DNA from: Corynebacterium sanguinis
GTDB lineage: Bacteria; Actinomycetota; Actinomycetes; Mycobacteriales; Mycobacteriaceae
Assembly: GCF_007641235.1 (NCBI RefSeq)
Contig: NZ_CP038157.1
Location: forward strand, 868,001 to 932,000
DNA: 64,000 nucleotides
Direction of reading: 5' to 3'
Below, piece by piece: positions 8,668 to 16,870 of this stretch. The position numbers and the translations under genes were made by a program. Within the stretch, counting starts at the first letter, position 1. Every line of letters begins with the position of its first letter. The notes under the pieces are model-generated. The model was not told the DNA's origin and searched no databases. It worked only from the letters and a program-made list of their open reading frames with translations.

Positions 8668-9819
8668 CTACCGCAAGATCGGTCGGGACCACAGGGAGAC
8701 GGTGAGGCCGGCCAAGCTGGCCGAGACTGCGGTGACAACGAGCGTTCCAGCGAGCACTCCGGCATCGACGGCCGCGGCTCCCAGCGCGGACCCGGCGGCG
8801 ATGCCGACCTGGAACGTGACCACGTAGATCGCGGAGGCTCGGTCCTGGTTCGGCCCGCCGGCGATGAGGAACACGGTGGTAGCGACCGTCGGCAAGGCGC
8901 CTGCGGCAAGGCCCAGAAAAGCGATCGAGCTAAACGCCGCAGTGACAGAGCCTGGCCCGGCAGTGGAAAGGGCGATAAGGCCGAGTGCCGCGGCAAGGAC
9001 CATGAGCACCGTCGGTACGACGTTGAGCCGAATTGGGCGCAAGTCAACGCGCCGGCCCGCCCACAGCACCCCCACGATGCCGATGAGCCCGTAAATCGCC
9101 AAACCGACAGGCACCCACTGGCGTCCCGAGGTGGTCTCCACGAACAGTCCGAGGTAGGTGTAGGTGGTAAACAGCGCGGTGACCGCGAGGCCCAAATACG
9201 CAATCAGCGAGGGGATCGCCGAGCGCGAGGGTTTCTCCGCCGTGGTATCCGGCTCAATCGCGGGCATGGACGGCAGCGTGGCGACAAGCACCACAAAAGA
9301 GGCGATGACGAGCGATCCCAGCGACCAGGTCGCCCCGCGCCACCCGATGAGATCGCCGATGAACGCCACCGACGGTGAACCCGCAACCAGCGCCATCGTC
9401 GACCCCATCGACACCACGGCCACGGCTTGGCCGGTGTGGCCCTTGCCGCCGAGGCGCGCGGCCATCGGGTTGACCAGCGACCAGAACAACCCGTGCGTTA
9501 GTGCCGCCGTCACGCGCGCGATGACCAACACGGCGTAGTTCGGCGCGATGGCCTGCAGGACCACGCCCGTGAGCAGGAATCCGAGGGTGGCGATGTAGAG
9601 CGGGCGGCGGTTGAAGCGGCGCGTGTAGTGCATCAGCGGAATGGTCACTACGGCCACGATGCCTGCGTAGACCGACATGAGCAGCCCGATCTGGCCTTCG
9701 GAGACGCGCAGGTCGGCGGCCATCGGGGTGATCAGGCCGACAGTGAAGGTCTCGAAGGTCACGTAGACGAACGCCGCAAAGCCCATTGCTGACAGGGGCA
9801 CGATATTTCTCACCCGCAC
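8668..9819 (-). CDS. MFS transporter, DHA1 (AraJ-like) type
   Basis: 383 residues from GTG 9819 (a second GTG lies two codons later); no clear ribosome binding site. Twelve hydrophobic segments are recognisable. The first reads AMGFAAFVYVTFETFTVGLITPMAADL, as in the sugar-efflux/AraJ branch where TPMAADL is common. The loop after helix 2 has MHYTRRFNRRPLYI, a weak version of motif A. A longer cytoplasmic segment between helices 6 and 7 (MPAIEPDTTAEKPSR) is usual. Probably a proton-driven exporter; the substrate is unknown. Confidence 0.82.
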   Translation of the reverse strand: MRVRNIVPLSAMGFAAFVYVTFETFTVGLITPMAADLRVSEGQIGLLMSVYAGIVAVVTIPLMHYTRRFNRRPLYIATLGFLLTGVVLQAIAPNYAVLVIARVTAALTHGLFWSLVNPMAARLGGKGHTGQAVAVVSMGSTMALVAGSPSVAFIGDLIGWRGATWSLGSLVIASFVVLVATLPSMPAIEPDTTAEKPSRSAIPSLIAYLGLAVTALFTTYTYLGLFVETTSGRQWVPVGLAIYGLIGIVGVLWAGRRVDLRPIRLNVVPTVLMVLAAALGLIALSTAGPGSVTAAFSSIAFLGLAAGALPTVATTVFLIAGGPNQDRASAIYVVTFQVGIAAGSALGAAAVDAGVLAGTLVVTAVSASLAGLTVSLWSRPILR

Positions 9820-9975
9820 ACACTAACGCAGCGCGCTGTGGTGTGCCGGGGTGGAGGCACATTCGGGTTGTCGACCCGTGTGGGCGTTAGTGCGGTCAGG
9901 TGGCAGGGTGAAGATCCGGAATCCGTGTCGTGTGAGGCACCCATATTGCGCTGAGATCTTCAAGGTGCGCCGAGG

Positions 9976-10473
9976 TTATCGGCCTCCAGCTTCATTGGTA
10001 GCAGGCGCTTGTAAAATGCAGCTTCCCGACAAGCTAATCGGGCCGCGACATGAAGGCGAAGCTGACCTGGCTAATGAATGAGCGGGGGAGTTCTTCCTCG
10101 TCTGCAAGTAGGAGGTCTTCCCACAGGCGCGAGACGGAGGTTGGGGGGCGATGGGTTCGTCGAGGCTGCGTAGCGCGGTGGCGTAGCTGTAGAGGCCCCA
10201 CTCGTCTTCGACGAGCGAATCATCGCTCTGAGCACGCAAATCGGACAGGAGGTTTTCACGGGCGAGTTCGCTCGATTCTGGCACTTCTTCGTTGGCGATG
10301 AGGTAGACCCGCGTGAACTGTTTGACGCGTTCGATGCGCTCCAGGTAGCGCTCGTAGCAGCGTCGCAGGTCTTCTTTCCGTGCGAGGAAGTAGGTGCGTG
10401 TTAGTGTCACTTCGCCAGCTGTCACTTTGGATTCGAGTGTGCTTCCTACCACCGACATTGAATGGTTGAACAC
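9976..10473 (-). CDS. Uncertain open frame, possible gene fragment
   Basis: The first 110 or so codons look protein-like: TRTYFLARKEDLRRCYERYLERIERV is a strongly charged helix, followed by FTRVYLIANEEVPESSELARENLLSDLRAQ. The last 50 codons (RACGKTSYLQTRKNS onward) look like non-coding translation, so the frame may shift near 10110. I recognise no family. It overlaps the start of the opposite-strand remnant at 10394-10939, so both cannot be intact genes; the stretch is probably debris of a rearrangement. Confidence 0.3.
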   Translation of the reverse strand: MFNHSMSVVGSTLESKVTAGEVTLTRTYFLARKEDLRRCYERYLERIERVKQFTRVYLIANEEVPESSELARENLLSDLRAQSDDSLVEDEWGLYSYATALRSLDEPIAPQPPSRACGKTSYLQTRKNSPAHSLARSASPSCRGPISLSGSCILQAPATNEAGGR

Positions 10474-10939
10474 TCTGCCCGCCGTAGAGTCCCTCTCAGT
10501 GGCGCAGAAACACGCTCTTGTGGCGATGCGAAACGGCGAGGACGTCTCAAACTCGGATTACCGGTCGCGCTTCCCGATGGATTCGGTCGAGGCACGCGAT
10601 GAGCTGCAGGAGCTCGTGCGTTTCGGCTTGGCGCACGTGACCGGCTCTGGGCGAGGAACCAAGTACGTTCTAGGGAGACAGTTGAATGAGCAGCGAGGTA
10701 TAGTCTCGAGGGCCGAAACGGCCGCGCACGCTCGGCCTAAGGATCGGGAGGCGGTGCGCGCGGCATTACAGGAGTTGCGTGAGCCGAGTCGTCGATCCGC
10801 GATCGCCCAAGCAGTCGGTGTTACGGAAAACCAAACGTACCGAGCATTGCAACAATTGATCCAAGAGGGTGAAGTAACGTCCGAGAAGGATCCCGCAGAC
10901 AAGCGCGCTTTCCTTTATGCTCTGGTTGATTTCACGTAG
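10394..10939 (+). pseudogene. C-terminal remnant of a Schlafen/AlbA_2-type ATP-binding protein
   Basis: The 181-codon frame matches only the C-terminal part of AlbA_2/HATPase_c_4 proteins: IEWLNTLPAVESLSVAQKHALVAMRNGEDVSN is the usual entry to the winged-helix tail, then DELQELVRFGLAHVTGSGRGTKYVLG and a second helix-turn-helix (AIAQAVGVTENQTYRALQQLIQEGEV). Full-length members have 400-550 residues with an N-terminal AlbA_2 nuclease/ATPase domain that is absent here. The first 17 or so codons look unrelated. It is therefore a 5'-truncated gene; a short regulator made from the winged-helix tail cannot be excluded. Members are common in mobile and defence-related loci. Confidence 0.6.
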
Positions 10940-11026
10940 ATTGCATTTGCATTGCATTTCACTCTGTAAGTCGCCGCAAATGCATCTCGCAATCTCCACC
11001 CACGCGAACCCACTACCTTGGAGGCT

Positions 11027-11965
11027 ATGAAGCTCGACATCGACACGGTCCGCACCACCTTCTTCGACGCCCTGCGCGCCCACGGCATGAGCGAGGAGCA
11101 GGCAGAGTCCTCGGCTGGCGTGTTTCTCGACGCCGAACTCGCTGGCAAGCCAAGCCACGGCGCGTTTCACCTGCTCACGTACCTCTCCGCGCTGGATAAC
11201 AGCAGCATCAACGGCCAAGCTAACCCCACTGCGACGGCGTGCGGCAGCGTGCTAGCCATTGACGCCGACGACGGGCTGGCACAGTTCGCGCTGGAAAAGC
11301 ACCGCGACCAGCTCCTCGACATCGCGCGCACGAACGGTGTCGCCGTCGCCGCGGTTGGTAAGACCTATACCACCGGGGAGCTCGGGTGGTATGCGCGCTT
11401 TTTTGCTCGCCACGGGCTGATCAGCTTGACCACGACGAACTCACCCGCCCTGGTCACGCTCAACGCCTCGGGCGAGCGCGTCGTCGGCACAAACCCTGTG
11501 ACATTCGGAATCCCCGAGGCCATGGTGGTGGATCAGGCCGCGACGCCGGCGGCGTTTATGCGGGTGCGCCAGCACGCCGAGCGCGGGGAGCCGCTGCCGC
11601 AGGGGTGGGCCGTTGACGCCGCGGGCCGGCCAACGGACGATGCCAGTGTCGCTGTCGACGAGGGTGCGCTGCTGCCCAATGGGGGCCACCGCGGCGGGAA
11701 CCTCGCGCTCGTGTTTGAAATGCTGGCGATGTTGGCGGGCGGGGAGTCGTCGAAAAGCGCTGCGAATAGGGGTGATGAGCCACCGCGCGTGGGGCTGTTC
11801 GCGCTGGTCATCGACCCGGACTTTTTCGGAGCGGGTGCCCTCGGACGCCTGCAGGCACACCTCGCGACGCTCGCCGACGAGCACGAGGTCTACATCCCGG
11901 GCCGCACCCGTCCCGCTCCCGCCGAGCTTGACATCGACGATGCGACCTGGGAAAAGCTAGCTTAA
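11027..11965 (+). CDS. Malate/L-lactate dehydrogenase family (Ldh_2) oxidoreductase
   Basis: 312 residues from ATG 11027, with GGAGG only 2 bp upstream; a TTG at 11018 would add three codons. The family reduces 2-oxoacids or cyclic imines with NAD(P)H. The N-terminus has MSEEQAESSAGVFLDAELAGKPSHGAFHL, matching the helix and S-H-G segment of the family. The middle has TNPVTFGIP near 160 and GHRGGNLALVFEMLAMLAGG near 225, equivalent to the GYKGxGLxLxxELL signature. It is shorter than the usual 330-350, losing loops near 165-200. It overlaps by 9 bp the convergent nnr gene. The substrate is not predictable. Confidence 0.8.
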   Translation: MKLDIDTVRTTFFDALRAHGMSEEQAESSAGVFLDAELAGKPSHGAFHLLTYLSALDNSSINGQANPTATACGSVLAIDADDGLAQFALEKHRDQLLDIARTNGVAVAAVGKTYTTGELGWYARFFARHGLISLTTTNSPALVTLNASGERVVGTNPVTFGIPEAMVVDQAATPAAFMRVRQHAERGEPLPQGWAVDAAGRPTDDASVAVDEGALLPNGGHRGGNLALVFEMLAMLAGGESSKSAANRGDEPPRVGLFALVIDPDFFGAGALGRLQAHLATLADEHEVYIPGRTRPAPAELDIDDATWEKLA

Positions 11966-13402
11966 CTTCGCCGTCGCCGCCCGAATGCGGCGAGCAATGT
12001 CGCTTGCCGACGTCTGCGCGACGCCAAACTCCGTCCGAGCAGCGAGCGCCGCAGCCTCCCCGTGCACGAGCACGGACTCGTGCAGGCGCTCGACCCCGTC
12101 GCGTGCAATCCGCGCGCCCATGATGCCGGCGAGCACATCGCCGGAGCCGGGGGTCGCGGCCCAGGACGAGCCGGTATCAACGACCTCGGCTGGGCCGTCG
12201 GGGTACGCAATGATGGTGGCGCGACCCTTGCGAACCACAGTGCAGCCCATCGCTTCGGCGAGCTCTCGGGTCCCGTGGAGGCGGTCTGTCTCGTTCAGTT
12301 CTAGTGTCTGTCGCAGTCGTGCGAACTCGCCATCGTGGGGGGTCACAACTGTAGGGTTCCCCCTTGAGAGTACATGTTGTCGCAGGTGGGCGTGCTTTTC
12401 CAGCAGTGTCAGCCCGTCGGCGTCGATAAGCACCGGCAGCTGCGTGCCCAGAATGTGCTCGAGGTCGCGCGCGGCCTCGGCGTCGGTGCCTGCGCCGGGG
12501 CCGAACACCCAGGCCTGGACGCGCCCGGCGCTGTCGATCGAGTCCGTGGCGACGACCTCAGGGTGTGCGCGCACGACTTCCAGCGCCTGCGGGCCCGCGT
12601 AGCGCACCATGCCCGGCGTGGCAGCGACAGCGCCGGCGGTGCACAGGATCGCCGCGCCGGGGTAGGTGCCGCTGCCCGCCCGGATACCGACAACCCCGCC
12701 GGTGTACTTGTCGTCGTAGAAGCCGGGCTCGGAGGTTCCGAGAGTTGGGGCGCCGAGCTGGGTGATGCCGTCTGGCCAGGCAGTTTCGGGGCCGCTCGCG
12801 CGGTAGATCGGTGTGCCGGGGGAGGTCGCGAGCTGCGCGGCGAGACCGCCGATGTCGGCGAGGAGCTGGACGCCGCACTCTGGTGCCAGTGCGTGGGCGA
12901 GGCGCCACCCGCCGAAGGTGATTGTGTAATCGGCGGTGAGGTGATTGGCGCCGCGCTCACCGGTGTCGGCGCTGATCCCGCTGGGCACGTCGATGGAGAG
13001 GATCGGGGCATTAAAAGACAGCGTCCACGGCAGGTCGCCGGCGCCACCGAGTCCGAGGATGCCGTCGATGACCAGGTCGTAGTCGCCTTCTAAACTGTCG
13101 ACGAGGGCGCCGCCGGCGTTGCGGAATGCCTCCAGCGCGCGTGACTGGGCGGTATCGAAAGCTAGCCATGCGTCGACCTTGCACCCGGACATCGCGAGCT
13201 CGGCGCCGGCGTAGAGTGCGTCGCCGCCGTTGCCGCCCTTGCCTACGAGCAGCACAACCCTGCCCTTGGCAGCTAACTCCCGCGCGACCCTGAACACCTG
13301 GTGCGCGGCGGCTTGCATCAGCTGGTTGGGGTGCTCCTGCGCGTCGAGCAGGGGCGCTTCCGCGGCGCGGATCTGGTCAGCGGTGTAGGCGAGGTTGCTC
13401 AT
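11957..13402 (-). CDS. nnr: Bifunctional NAD(P)HX epimerase/dehydratase
   Basis: 481 residues from ATG 13402; upstream codons in frame run through repeat DNA and are not coding. The N-terminal YjeF domain (1-205) has VLLVGKGGNGGDALYAGAEL, the nucleotide-binding loop, and IDVPSGISADTG; it racemises hydrated NAD(P)H. The C-terminal ribokinase-like domain (215-481) holds VTPHDGEFARL and the catalytic GSGDVLAGIMGA motif, dehydrating S-NAD(P)HX with ADP or ATP. The two-domain layout is that of bacterial Nnr, a metabolite-repair enzyme. The start lies 22 bp from the first copy of a tandem repeat that must be part of its promoter region. Confidence 0.9.
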   Translation of the reverse strand: MSNLAYTADQIRAAEAPLLDAQEHPNQLMQAAAHQVFRVARELAAKGRVVLLVGKGGNGGDALYAGAELAMSGCKVDAWLAFDTAQSRALEAFRNAGGALVDSLEGDYDLVIDGILGLGGAGDLPWTLSFNAPILSIDVPSGISADTGERGANHLTADYTITFGGWRLAHALAPECGVQLLADIGGLAAQLATSPGTPIYRASGPETAWPDGITQLGAPTLGTSEPGFYDDKYTGGVVGIRAGSGTYPGAAILCTAGAVAATPGMVRYAGPQALEVVRAHPEVVATDSIDSAGRVQAWVFGPGAGTDAEAARDLEHILGTQLPVLIDADGLTLLEKHAHLRQHVLSRGNPTVVTPHDGEFARLRQTLELNETDRLHGTRELAEAMGCTVVRKGRATIIAYPDGPAEVVDTGSSWAATPGSGDVLAGIMGARIARDGVERLHESVLVHGEAAALAARTEFGVAQTSASDIARRIRAATAKLS

Positions 13403-13423
13403 GAGGCCACTGTAGGTGGGGTA

Positions 13424-13593
13424 GTGACAAATGTTGCAGGGATCGCACTCTGTTTCGGTGTTCCCCCAGGTCAGATTCCGGGGCGAGCAACATCTGTCAC
13501 ACTCGGAGGTGGCGTAGTGACAATAGTTGCAAAGATGGCGCATCATTGGGGAGTTTCCCCAGGTCAGATTCCGGGGCGAGCAACATCTGTCAC
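13424..13593. repeat. Two tandem copies of a structured 93-bp element
   Basis: Copy 1 (13424-13500) and copy 2 (13517-13593) are offset by exactly 93 bp and share an identical stretch from about 13466/13559 to 13502/13595. Each copy starts GTGACA and ends TGTCAC. GTGACAaaTGTTGC in copy 1 pairs with GCAACAtcTGTCAC at its end; copy 2 has one change, AGTTGC. Inside each, CCCC and GGGG flank AGGTCAGATTCC, giving a nested hairpin. It sits between divergent nnr and a small membrane-protein gene. Confidence 0.85.
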
Positions 13594-13620
13594 ACCCAAG
13601 GGGGGCGTACAGTCGAACCC

Positions 13621-13737
13621 ATGGGTATTTCGGAAGTTCTCATCATCCTTCTCACCATCGCCGCCGTCATCGCGATCCCTGCGCTGCCCATCGCCATCGC
13701 GGTGCTGCTCTACAGAATCTACAAGCAGGGACAATAG
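13621..13737 (+). CDS. Small single-helix membrane protein
   Basis: 38 residues, MGISEVLIILLTIAAVIA onward, with one hydrophobic helix (about 6-31) and a basic tail YRIYKQGQ that predicts an inside C-terminus. No clear ribosome binding site is visible. The start lies 27 bp after the second 93-bp repeat, so the repeat probably carries its promoter. The stop is 6 bp from the stop of the convergent glycosylase gene. I do not recognise a named family. Confidence 0.6.
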   Translation: MGISEVLIILLTIAAVIAIPALPIAIAVLLYRIYKQGQ

Positions 13738-13743
13738 CGTCAC

Positions 13744-14538
13744 CTACCCCTGGCATTTGGGGCACCAGAACAGGTTGCGCCCCTCCACTTTGCGCACCGC
13801 GATCGGCTCGCCGCACACAAAACAGGGCTCGCCCGTGCGTCGGTAGACGTACACTTCCCCGCCGTGGTCGTCCTTGCGCGGGTCGCGCCCCATCGCTTCG
13901 GGGGTATGTTCGTCGCGCACGGTATCGATCCGGCCATGCTCGACGCCGTAGCGCATCAGCGAAACCAGATCCGCCCAGACCGCGTCGAAGTCCTCGCGGG
14001 CCAGCTGACATCCCGGCACAAAGGGGGAGACGCCCTGGCGGAAGAGGGCCTCGGCGCGGTAGATGTTGCCCACACCGGCGAAGAGCTTTTGGTCCATCAT
14101 GAGCGAGCCAATCGTGCGTTTCGACGCCCCCACGCGTGCGAATAGGGCGTCGGGTGAGGCGTCGTCACGCAGCGGGTCCTCTCCTGTGCGATCGAGGATT
14201 GCCTGCATTTCGGCGGGGGAGACGTAGCGGCAAAATTGTGGTCCGCGAAGGTTCGCGGCCACGTCGCCTGCGACGATGCGCAGGCGGATCTGGCCCCACA
14301 CGTCACGCGCCGGCTCGAAGCGCAAGCTGCCGATCAGGCCCAGGTGAATGTAGACAATGTGCCCGGTCGAGAAGCAGATAAACAGGTGCTTGCCGTGGGC
14401 TTCGGCCAGGGTGAGCGAGGAGGCGTCGATAGGCGAGGCATCGAAGCGGCCCTGCGGGGAGGACACAGACAGCGGCCCGCCGCGGAACCCGGAGTTCAGG
14501 TGCGCGGCGAGCCGGTGTATGACGTGGCCTTCGGGCAT
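13744..14538 (-). CDS. nei: Fpg/Nei-family DNA glycosylase (Nei1-like endonuclease VIII)
   Basis: 264 residues from ATG 14538. The protein begins MPEGHVIHRLA: Pro2 is the catalytic nucleophile after Met removal and Glu3 assists, as in mycobacterial Nei1. GKHLFICF, HLGLIGSLRF and SLMMDQKLFAGVGNIYRAEALF (helix-two-turn-helix) are family landmarks. The C-terminal zinc finger has Cys-x2-Cys (CFVCGEP) and Cys-x2-Cys (FWCPKCQG). It removes oxidised pyrimidines and cuts the strand by beta,delta-elimination. It starts 10 bp after the rraA stop on the same strand and may be cotranscribed with it. Confidence 0.92.
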   Translation of the reverse strand: MPEGHVIHRLAAHLNSGFRGGPLSVSSPQGRFDASPIDASSLTLAEAHGKHLFICFSTGHIVYIHLGLIGSLRFEPARDVWGQIRLRIVAGDVAANLRGPQFCRYVSPAEMQAILDRTGEDPLRDDASPDALFARVGASKRTIGSLMMDQKLFAGVGNIYRAEALFRQGVSPFVPGCQLAREDFDAVWADLVSLMRYGVEHGRIDTVRDEHTPEAMGRDPRKDDHGGEVYVYRRTGEPCFVCGEPIAVRKVEGRNLFWCPKCQG

Positions 14539-14548
14539 TCGAGCCAGT

Positions 14549-15043
14549 TTAGTGGTCGATGGGCTCCGCCGTGACCACGACGCCGTCGGCGTCGGCGTAG
14601 AGGAAGTGCCCCGGGTGGAACACGACGCCGCCGAAGGTGACCTGGACGTTGACCTCGCCCGCGCCATCCTTGTTCGACTTGCGCGGGTTCGTGCCCAGCG
14701 CCTTGCAGCCGAACGGCATCTTCGCAACCTCAGCAGAGTCGCGGATTGCGCCGTTGATGACAACGCCCGCCCAGCCGTTGTCCACGCCAGCCTGGGCGAT
14801 CATGTCACCCATCAGCGCGGTGTGCAGCCCGCCGTGGCCGTCAACGACGAGGACGCGGCCGTTGCCGGGGGAGTTCAGCGTCTTCTTCACCAGTCCGTTG
14901 TCCTGGAAGCACTTAATGGTGACGATCTCTCCACAGAACTCGGTGTGGCCGCCGTAGTTGGTGAATTGGGTGTCGCAGCTTGCGAGCTGCTCCTGGTCGC
15001 CGTAGAGATCGGCGATATCTGCTGTTGCCATGCATGAGGGCAT
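14549..15043 (-). CDS. rraA: RraA-like protein (HMG/oxaloacetate aldolase family)
   Basis: 164 residues from ATG 15043, chosen because AAAGGAGAG lies 7 bp upstream; the later ATG 15031 has no such site. The RraA fold is clear: [12 protein letters not shown] at the N-terminus, [43 protein letters not shown] in the middle. The G-D and R-D pairs are the metal and substrate residues of the aldolase members. Relatives either inhibit RNase E or cleave 4-hydroxy-4-methyl-2-oxoglutarate and decarboxylate oxaloacetate; sequence alone does not decide. It lies directly downstream of aceA, separated by a terminator. Confidence 0.88.
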   Translation of the reverse strand: MPSCMATADIADLYGDQEQLASCDTQFTNYGGHTEFCGEIVTIKCFQDNGLVKKTLNSPGNGRVLVVDGHGGLHTALMGDMIAQAGVDNGWAGVVINGAIRDSAEVAKMPFGCKALGTNPRKSNKDGAGEVNVQVTFGGVVFHPGHFLYADADGVVVTAEPIDH

Positions 15044-15080
15044 TGGAAAACTCTCCTTTCAATCGTTGCGGGAAAGCAAA

Positions 15081-15112
15081 AGAGGGGAAGCCCTTGTCCA
15101 GGCTTCCCCTCT
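15081..15112 (-). terminator. Rho-independent terminator of aceA
   Basis: AGAGGGGAAGCC (15081-15092) pairs perfectly with GGCTTCCCCTCT (15101-15112) around an 8-base loop. Read on the minus strand the stem is followed by a T run, so it ends the aceA transcript before rraA. Confidence 0.9.
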
Positions 15113-15138
15113 CTTACGTGCTCTTTCCTAGCGGATGA

Positions 15139-16434
15139 CTAGAACTGAGACTCCTCGGTGGAGCCCTTCAGGGCTGCGGTGGAGGTGTTCGGGTCGACCG
15201 TGGTGGCGATGGAGTCGAAGTAGCCAGCGCCAACCTCGCGCTGGTGCTTGACGGCGGTGAAGCCGCGCTCCTCGGCAGCCTTGAACTCGCGGTTCTGCAG
15301 GTCGACGAAGGCGGTCATGCCCTCGCGTGCGTAGCCGTGAGCCAGGTCGAACATGCCGTAGTTGAGGGAGTGGAAGCCAGCCAGGGTGATGAACTGGAAG
15401 GCGAAGCCCATGGCGCCGAGCTCCTTCTGGAACTTCGCGATCTCCTCCGGGGAGAGGTGCGCGGACCAGTTGAAGGACGGGGAGCAGTTGTAGGCGAGCA
15501 GCTGATCCGGGAACTCGGCCTTGACAGCCTCGGAGAACTTCTTGGCCAGCTCGAGATCCGGGGTGCCGGTTTCCATCCAAATCAGGTCAGCGTAGGGAGC
15601 GTAGCTCTTCGCACGGGCGATGCAGGGCTCGATGCCGTTCTTGACGTAGTAGTAACCCTCAGCGGACTTCTCACCGGTCAGGAACTGCTGGTCACGCTCG
15701 TCAACGTCGGAGGTGATCAGGGTTGCGGCCTCAGCGTCGGTACGGGCGATGACAACCGTCGGGGTGTTGGCAACGTCGGCAGCCAGGCGAGCGGAGGTCA
15801 AGGTGCGGATGTGCTGCTGCGTCGGGATGAGAACCTTGCCACCGAGGTGGCCGCACTTCTTCTCGGAAGCGAGCTGGTCCTCCCAGTGGGTACCAGCGGC
15901 ACCCGCTGCGATCATGGCCTTCTGCAGCTCGTAAACGTTCAGAGCGCCACCGAAGCCGGCCTCGCCGTCGGCGACGACCGGGACAACCCAGTTGTCGACG
16001 GAGTCGTCGCCCTCGACGCGGGCGATCTCGTCGGCGCGCAGCATTGCGTTGTTAACGCGGCGAACGACGTTCGGAACGGAGTTGGCCGGGTACAGGGACT
16101 GGTCCGGGTAGGTGTGGCCGGAGAGGTTGGCGTCACCTGCGACCTGCCAGCCGGAAAGGTAGATGGCCTTGAGGCCACCGCGGACCTGCTGCACAGCCTG
16201 GTTACCGGTCAGAGCGCCGAGAGCGTGGATGTACTTGCCATCGCCCTGGTTGACACCCTCCCAGAGGATCTCAGCGCCGCGCTTTGCCAGCGTGTGCTCC
16301 TCGACGACGGTGCCCTGCAGCTTCTCAACCTGCTCGGCGGTGTAGTCGCGCTGGACGCCGGCCCAACGGGGGTTCTCGTCCCAGTCCTTCTGGATCTCTG
16401 CTGCGGTACGTGCCTTGCCGGTGTTGGTGGTCAT
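15139..16434 (-). CDS. aceA: Isocitrate lyase
   Basis: 431 residues from ATG 16434, preceded by AAAGGGG; C. glutamicum AceA has 432. It splits isocitrate into glyoxylate and succinate, the first glyoxylate-bypass step. Landmarks are the substrate stretch [24 protein letters not shown] near 95-118, [11 protein letters not shown] (metal Asp), and the catalytic loop [11 protein letters not shown] near 191-201 with the essential Cys. The C-terminus [10 protein letters not shown] is typical. It diverges from aceB across 436 bp, the arrangement in which RamA activates and RamB represses both genes according to carbon source in C. glutamicum. Confidence 0.97.
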   Translation of the reverse strand: MTTNTGKARTAAEIQKDWDENPRWAGVQRDYTAEQVEKLQGTVVEEHTLAKRGAEILWEGVNQGDGKYIHALGALTGNQAVQQVRGGLKAIYLSGWQVAGDANLSGHTYPDQSLYPANSVPNVVRRVNNAMLRADEIARVEGDDSVDNWVVPVVADGEAGFGGALNVYELQKAMIAAGAAGTHWEDQLASEKKCGHLGGKVLIPTQQHIRTLTSARLAADVANTPTVVIARTDAEAATLITSDVDERDQQFLTGEKSAEGYYYVKNGIEPCIARAKSYAPYADLIWMETGTPDLELAKKFSEAVKAEFPDQLLAYNCSPSFNWSAHLSPEEIAKFQKELGAMGFAFQFITLAGFHSLNYGMFDLAHGYAREGMTAFVDLQNREFKAAEERGFTAVKHQREVGAGYFDSIATTVDPNTSTAALKGSTEESQF

Positions 16435-16870
16435 ACTTGCCCCTTTCAATGGGAAAGATTGTGTTTCTGCGAGCCGATCCCGCCGTCTGTGAATTGAGAC
16501 ACTAAGCGGGTGACGTTGTAACCAGTATTGCTGTGGGGGTGATCTTCGTCAATATCTCTCCTGTGTTAGCTTTCGCACGGGGGGACGGGCCAGATCTGTT
16601 AAGTTTGCGAAGTTCCACCCCCGCATCTTCTGGCCTCCCAATGAGAGTTCTGCTGGTTGCGCGCTTTTTCAAACTGTTTACAGCGCAAAGCCTCAGGGGG
16701 TGTAAATGGCCGTAGCGGTAACGGGCGCGGGGTAAACCAAAAACCGAACGGGGGTAGTAGAGGGTTGCGAAGCCAAGCATCTCGTTTACTTCCGTGACCC
16801 GCCTCACTAACCTCGGGTAGAAAGTCCTACGCAACACTGCAGCAACACTGCCGAAAGGAATGCGCATTTT
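16435..16870. promoter_or_regulatory. aceA-aceB divergent control region
   Basis: 436 bp without a gene. It contains a RamB-like site and several G-rich runs (TGGGGGT at 16533-16539, GGGGGGA near 16580, GGGGTA near 16730, GGGGGTAG near 16751) of the kind bound by RamA. GAAAGGA at 16853-16859 is the aceB ribosome binding site. Exact promoters could not be fixed. Confidence 0.6.
16604..16614 (-). promoter_or_regulatory. Candidate RamB-binding site
   Basis: TTTGCGAAGTT is the reverse complement of AACTTCGCAAA, one base from the C. glutamicum RamB consensus (A/G)AACTTTGCAAA. The position between aceA and aceB fits. Confidence 0.55.

Noticed and set aside
16488..16503. GlxR site TGTGAATTGAGACACT near aceA
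   Set aside because: Only the left half matches TGTGA-N6-TCACA; the right half is out of register.
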